Positions 59,064 to 64,000 of a DNA stretch of 64,000 nt are shown here, piece after piece; the first letter of the stretch is position 1; each line of letters opens with the position of its first letter. The notes under the pieces were generated by a model. That model saw nothing but the letters and a program-made list of their open reading frames with translations, was not told where the DNA came from and did no database searches. Made by a program: the position numbers and the translations under genes. This stretch comes from Scalesia atractyloides (lineage: Eukaryota > Streptophyta > Magnoliopsida > Asterales > Asteraceae), in assembly GCA_947069175.1 (NCBI GenBank), contig CAMTDV010000030.1, forward strand, positions 95,876,411 to 95,940,410, given 5' to 3'.

Positions 59064-60050
59064 TAGCATCGGTAGTAGAAACTTCATGAACTTGGGAAGC
59101 ACCCCAAATAGCGACCTCGAGAGGTATGTTGAAATGAAATTATTTATTCCATATCCCCCCACAAAGAATGGAAATTTTCATATTTTGGCTTGGTGGAAGA
59201 GAAATGAAATCCGATTTTCGATTCTAGTTAGCATGACCTCGTGATCTACCAAATGTCCAAGCTTTTACAATAACTTTAGAATCTGTGTTTTCTGTAGGTG
59301 GCTAGGTTATATCAATAAGACAAACGAGGACGAGGGCGCTAAAGAAATGTGAATCCCACTAAACGATTGAAAACTACGCACAAATAAACATCAAATAACG
59401 AGGACGACGTTCACCAAACAACAACGAAACAACTATTAAACACCAAAAATATAATGCATTCATAATGTGTTTTGTAACGTATTGAAAAGTTATGTATTTG
59501 TAATTTCTAAATTTTAAAAAATAAACAATGAATATTAAAGTAAAACTTTATGTTTAACATTACATTTTCTAATTTTATTTTTTTATAAAAATATAGTATA
59601 AAGTAAATGAATTTACATTCTTATAACTTATTTTAGTTGTTTATTTTAGGGTTTAGTTTTTAGCATTTAGCTTACGTGGGGTGGGGGTGAGGGTTTAGGT
59701 TTAGGTTTTTGGTGGTGGGGAGTTCATTGTTTGTCTTGGGTTTATTTTGTTTGTGTTCACACTAATTTCAAATTCTTTCCTTAAGGTTAGTTCTCGCATG
59801 AGTCTTACCCTATATGCAAAAGACCCTTAAATTGAAATATATGGTCAAGATATACTAGGAAGCTTCTATGAGTAGGAAGGATAGGAAGTAATCTTGACCA
59901 TCTATTTAGTAATCAAGGGCTAAGATTAAATGGGTGGAATTGAAGGAAGAAAATAAAGCGCGTGAGTTTGTTTAGGGACATTGTAGTCAATCCAAGGTAA
60001 TAGTTTCTCTCTCCTCCAATTCACCTCCATTTTTTAAACGTTAATAACTC
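59064..60050. other. Intergenic stretch, nothing recognised
   Basis: AT-rich sequence with a GGGTTTAGG-rich patch around 59640-59720. No credible frame, RNA gene or element ends seen. Confidence 0.4.
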
Positions 60051-60099
60051 ATTCATACGACATTATTTTTTATAAAAATTGCACCATAAAAACGAGTGT

Positions 60100-60905
60100 T
60101 TTTTTATCTTTAAAACGAGCACACTATTGCTATACTTTTGAAAAAAAAGTTTTCGATAACCCAGATGCGTAAAACGCAATGAAAAAAAATAACACAATTT
60201 TTTTCATTTTTATAAAACACAATGGACTAAAAAACACAAAATAAAGTGTTTTTTAAAAGGCAATGGACAAAAAACACAAAAAAATGTTTTTTTATCTAAA
60301 AAGCAAAGAATTAAAACACAAAACAAAGTTTATTTTTAAAACGTAATTGACTAAAATTATAAAAGAAAGTGTACTTTCTAAAACGCAATGCACTAAAATC
60401 ACAAAAGAAAAGTGTCTTTTCTAAAACGAATGGACAAAAAACTGTGTTTTTCATTATTTTGTAAAACGCAATAGACAAAAAACACAAAAAATGTGTTTTT
60501 TATTCTTTTGTAAAACGCAATGGATAAAAACAGTGTTTTTTCATTTTATTTGTAAAATGCAATTGACAAAAAACACCCAAAAAGTGTGTTTTTTTATTAT
60601 TTTGTAAAACGCAATAGACTAAAAAACAAACAAAAAGTGTGTTTTCATTCTTTTGTAAAACGCAATAGACAAAAAACTGTGTTTTTCATTATTTTGTAAA
60701 ACGCAATGGACAAAAAACACACAAAAAGTGTGTTTTTCATTATTTTGTAAAACGCAATTGATAAAAAACACCAAAAATGTGTTTTTTCATACTTTTGTAA
60801 AACACAATGGATAAAAAAACAGTGTTTTTTCATTATTTTGTAAAACGCAATGGACAAAAAACACAAAAAATGTGTGTTTTTTTATTTTTTTGTAAAACAC
60901 AATTT
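60100..60905. repeat. Minisatellite with hairpin-forming units
   Basis: About 14 units of 41-60 bp built from TTTTGTAAAACGCAATGGAC followed by AAAAACACACAAAAAGTGTG and TTTTTCATTA. Inside many units the arms AAAAACACAC and GTGTGTTTTT are inverted repeats around an A-rich loop. Unit length varies through loss of part of the hairpin. Reverse frames across it are repeats of the same phrase and are not proteins. Confidence 0.85.
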
Positions 60906-61558
60906 TAAATGAAAGTTTAAACTGAAAGTTGTTTTGTAATTTTTCTTTGAGACATTTTGTCAAACACCTGGTGTGCAACTTTTTATTAATGATTTCTCAA
61001 TGAAATTGGAACTAATGATGTTTCCCATACGCATGGATAAATCAAGAGAAAGAGTAGAATCAGAGATATCTTCACTTTGAATACAAATGTTTAAGAAATT
61101 TGAGAAGAGGAGTACCTTTTTTAACAGAAATATCGTGTCCCATCGCATTATGTTAAATTTGACAGAGTGGTGAGGTTGGGGAGACGATTCTGGTGGTGGT
61201 GGGCGATGGAGTGACGACGTGGTGGTGGTGGTGGTGGTGGGGTGAGATGTATCGTGAAATAAAATGACATACTGAGTTTTTGTTATAGAACTGAGTTTTT
61301 TTATCTTAGAGTTGTTTGACTAAAATGTCCTTCCAATATTTTTTTATCTTTGAAACATGTCACTCTATCATTGCTTTCTATCATTCCTAACTAAAACAAA
61401 CTTTCTATTTGATGTTTCCCCTTAAATATAATCACAAAGACACCATTGCTTTTTGTCTTTGTCTTTTAATTGGTTGGTACTGACATAAGTCATGTTCAAA
61501 CCAACAAAATAAGTGGCTTCTCATAAAAAAAAGATCTTTGATTTCAGAATATTTTTGA

Positions 61559-61616
<58 letters not shown>

Positions 61617-62385
61617 TATTATTTATTATTAAATTACAACTCAAAAACACTGTAGCACTGCGCCAGTCTACTTTTCGGCTTTAAAATGTAGTCACAGAAC
61701 ATGTTATTTCAACTCATCGACACATTTCTTTGTTTTTACACTTTAGTCCTTCAAAAGTCAAAAGAAACATCAACGGTTTCACCACCACTGCAACAACCAT
61801 TATATGTCGGCGGAGATCCTCGACATGTGGCGATTGTAGACTGGGTTTCCGTCGGATACGACGTAGACGATGGTGATTGTCAGGGTTACAGGCTGTGGTG
61901 GTGGGCTTTCTTAGAGAGAAACAAAATGTGCGGATGAGGCAGACGGTGGTGGGTGTGGAGAGTACCCACGGTCGCGGCGGTGGCTGGGTTTTTTAGAGAG
62001 AGAAACAAAACGTTAGGGCTTTTAAATAAAGTGAACATAGAGAGAGAGGGTGAAATGAGAATAGAGAGAAAGAAACACTGTCTGTGGCCGGAAACCAACC
62101 GTGGTACCATCGTTTCCGGTTAGTTGGCGGTTGTTGGCTGAAACCGCCAAGACAGCCGTCTTTACCGGCCGGACTTTTACCCTCACCGCTAGATTGAAAC
62201 CCACCGGTTCTCCTCTCGCTCTCTCTCTCTACCATTACTCTCTCTAACACCTGTTGATGGTTTAATTACAAAACGATTGTTGGTTTTGTCAGACAAGTCC
62301 GATACTTTGAATAAAGAAAAGAATTGGTTGAGTAAATACAAAGAATAAAGTTACAAACTGTAAAGGGTTTTACCTTTACGTAATA
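60906..62385. other. Intergenic stretch with triplet microsatellites
   Basis: GTG/TGG-rich run at 61190-61240, a long pure ATT repeat at about 61565-61630, and GA/CT-rich runs at 62030-62080 and 62210-62240. No recognised gene. Confidence 0.5.
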
Positions 62386-62389
62386 ATAG

Positions 62390-63260
62390 CCTTTTTTATT
62401 TTTTTTAAGGCAACGCAAACTTTAATACCTAAAGAGGGACCGTAGCAAGAAGCTACCGATTCGATTACACATACAAAAGAAAAACTAAACATAAAGAGAA
62501 ATAACAACACTTTTCCTGTTACATTTGAATGTTAAAACTTTGCCATTCGCTCCAAGAAATCTCTTTGAATTTCGACCGGTTCACAACGCAATCATATGCC
62601 AGCTCTTTTATTTCTTCAACTACCTTATGCTCATTCATGCACCCACCTTCGAATCTTTTTTTGTTCCTTATTTTCCAGATGCTCCACAGCGCTAACACAA
62701 ACACAACATGAATAATTCTCTTCCTACTTAACGACGCCTCTATTCCATGTACACTTAGCAACAATTCTTCGATAGACTCGTATGGTTGACCTGGTGGAAT
62801 TTTCATCCAGTACTGCAGCTGCTGCCAAATTACAGCAACACACCTGCAATTCAGCAAGGTATGATCTGCAGATTCGACAACATAGTTGCAGAACGTGCAG
62901 TTCCTGTTTGGTACTGAAATACCCCTCGCCTCCAACGCTGCTACAGTAGGAATCCGACCCGTGGCTGCCCTCCAAACAAACATATTAGCTTTTTGTGTGG
63001 CGATCTTGTTCCAATAAAACAAGCTTCCTTCTGAATTAACATCTGTGTTTCCTGATAACTCCCCTCTTACTGTTTTGACTGTGTACCCGGGACCTGGTAC
63101 ATCTTTCCACGACCATCTATCACCGGTCTCCCTTGGAACCTGTTGTAATAGAATTGCATTAAGCTGGTTCCTCTCCGCCTTTTCCTCATCATCGCCTGAT
63201 TCCCTTATCCATACCCAATCCCACAATATTCCCCCATTTATTTTTTTGTAACAATTTTTT
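62390..63260 (-). mobile_element. 5'-truncated LINE, 3' end with RT zinc-binding domain
   Basis: Minus-strand coding tail followed by an A run (TTTTTTATTTTTTTT at 62393-62407 on the plus strand). The word ATAATAGC occurs at both edges (about 62383-62390 and 63262-63270), a possible 8-bp target duplication. Only the last 870 bp or so remain, as expected of incomplete reverse transcription. Confidence 0.7.
62519..63226 (-). CDS. C-terminal part of LINE ORF2 (zf-RVT domain)
   Basis: 235 codons with no break. The RT-associated zinc-binding domain runs from DRWSWKDVPGPGYTVKTV through FYWNKIATQKANMFVWRAAT and IPTVAALEARGI to the C-x2-C-x8-H-x4-C motif CTFCNYVVESADHTLLNC, followed by WQQLQYWM. The tail has VVFVLALWSIWKIRNKKRF, the WxxWxxRN-type ending of plant L1 elements, and CVVNRSKFKEISWSEW. 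The RT and endonuclease domains are absent because the insertion is truncated; the frame is open at its left side without a natural start. Confidence 0.85.
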   Translation of the reverse strand: MWDWVWIRESGDDEEKAERNQLNAILLQQVPRETGDRWSWKDVPGPGYTVKTVRGELSGNTDVNSEGSLFYWNKIATQKANMFVWRAATGRIPTVAALEARGISVPNRNCTFCNYVVESADHTLLNCRCVAVIWQQLQYWMKIPPGQPYESIEELLLSVHGIEASLSRKRIIHVVFVLALWSIWKIRNKKRFEGGCMNEHKVVEEIKELAYDCVVNRSKFKEISWSEWQSFNIQM

Positions 63261-63313
63261 ATAATAGCTGTATTTTTGTTTTTACCTTTTCTTAGTAATT
63301 TTAATTCATGTTA

Positions 63314-64000
63314 GGCTAAAGGGTATGGGGATGGTCATCCCCAAAGGGATGAGCCGCCATATAGGATGCTACATCTCCATTCTTTGGAGGATGGCCCTCC
63401 TAGCAAAATAAGGGGGGTGGAGGGATGAGCATGACCCACCTAAAATTAAACATTTTATTTATTTTATTTATTTTTTGTTATCTAATTTAAAAAAAGATTT
63501 TAATAAATATTTTATTAAATTAAAAAATAAAAAGCATTACACTGATAAAAAAAAATTACATAACATAGAAAAAAAAATCACAATACCTAAAATTTATATA
63601 AAAAAAAGATAAATACTACTCGTTATGAAAAAAATTAACACAAACATAAATACCACTCGTTATTGTCTTCGTCACCGCCCTCGTCGTTTACATTGTTCCA
63701 TATGTGTTCTATTAAGTCGGCTTGAAGGTTTGCATGGACGTATTCGTTGGTTAGCGAGAACGAGTTTAAATCTTGTTGCCCCTGATCAACCGGGACAGTA
63801 TTGCCGATAGATGCATTCTCGTTATACTCACAAATCGTCCGACCTTCGTCTTCGATAATCATGTTATGTAGCAAAATACAAGCGTACATACAAAGACACA
63901 ACCTCTTTGTTGTGAATGCACGTGCCGGTTGTTGAGTGATGCCCCTTTTTTTTGTAGAACACCAAAACAACGCTCGATGTCTTTTCTTGCTGCTTCTTGA
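63314..64000 (-). mobile_element. End of a PIF/Harbinger-type transposon, cut by the window edge
   Basis: The end GGCTAAAGGGTATGGGGATG at 63314 is preceded by TTA (63311-63313), the 3-bp duplication usual for this superfamily. Subterminal GGATG/CATCC words fold back on themselves. A transposase C-terminus on the minus strand reads toward this end. The other end lies beyond the window. Confidence 0.7.
63635..64000 (-). pseudogene. PIF/Harbinger transposase C-terminus, partial
   Basis: The frame entering from the edge reads QEAARKDIERCFGVLQ, the conserved segment of DDE_Tnp_4 transposases just after the last catalytic region. At an eight-A run (about 63948-63955) the frame shifts by one base and continues GITQQPARAF, CMYACILLHNMIIEDEGR (the family's YACxxLHNMIxED motif) and an Asn/Asp/Glu-rich tail to a stop at 63635. 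The one-base break may be a homopolymer error or real decay. The N-terminus and two of the catalytic acidic residues are beyond the window. Confidence 0.82.

Noticed and set aside
60645..60978. Reverse frames repeating CFLSIAFYKIMKN
   Set aside because: They are translations of the minisatellite unit, not a repeat protein.
62022..62250. Short reverse frames in a CT/GA-rich segment
   Set aside because: Low-complexity sequence with no domain and no splice partner.

Overview
The window looks like nuclear DNA of a flowering plant, most likely Asteraceae. That placement is inference, from the plant-specific gene set, intron-rich AT-rich DNA and foldback repeats with GAGTAAA ends that I associate with daisy-family genomes. 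Every recognisable host gene is a plant gene, and most of the remaining sequence is mobile-element DNA.

Layout. 686-9203 (minus): a 14-exon gene for the PP2A B55 (WD40) regulatory subunit, with a +1 and a -1 indel in its exons and with a minisatellite, a hAT-like element and two foldback elements in its introns. 9204-22736: gene-poor DNA holding an LTR-like fragment, a LINE 3' end, a Pack-MULE that carries the first exon of a CDKE/CDK8-type kinase gene, tRNA-related SINEs and microsatellites. 22754-22972: a SINE with a perfect 17-bp target duplication. 24323-37149 (plus): a nine-exon gene of the USP-like domain plus protein kinase family. Its first intron has been expanded to 8.4 kb by an LTR retrotransposon (24773-32730, duplication CTCCA) that encodes Gag but no Pol, and its reading frame is broken at four places. 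37940-38488 (minus): an intact intronless PRA1.F-type gene, convergent with the kinase gene. 43691-44651 (minus): three phase-consistent exons of an unidentified gene end. 48229-50704 (minus): an intact four-exon FLX-like coiled-coil gene. A 4-kb Ty1/copia element (50812-54801, duplication GATAT) lies just upstream of it, with its gag-protease-integrase core inverted relative to its LTRs and reverse transcriptase. 54940-57990: a diverged tandem duplication upstream of FLX-like. 58206-59055: a hAT-type element with perfect 8-bp ends and duplication. 60100-60905: a minisatellite of hairpin-forming units. 62390-63260: a LINE 3' end. 63314-64000: the end of a PIF/Harbinger transposon.

The host genes do not form a pathway; they are independent housekeeping or signalling genes. 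The most unusual structure is in the LTRs of the gag-only retrotransposon. Each LTR carries three (one now damaged) tRNA-like modules spaced 167-170 bp apart. They share exact geometry (leader, then an arm 8 bases on, then a B-box-like TTCGA element 48 bases after the arm start), but their stems differ in sequence while remaining complementary. A fourth tRNA-like module lies in reverse. This resembles, in logic, the Pol III-type sequences in the LTRs of Cassandra elements, but is tRNA-like instead of 5S-like. It is the best candidate here for an undescribed system.

Several coding breaks are single-base and some lie at homopolymers, so base-calling error cannot be separated from pseudogenisation on this sequence alone.
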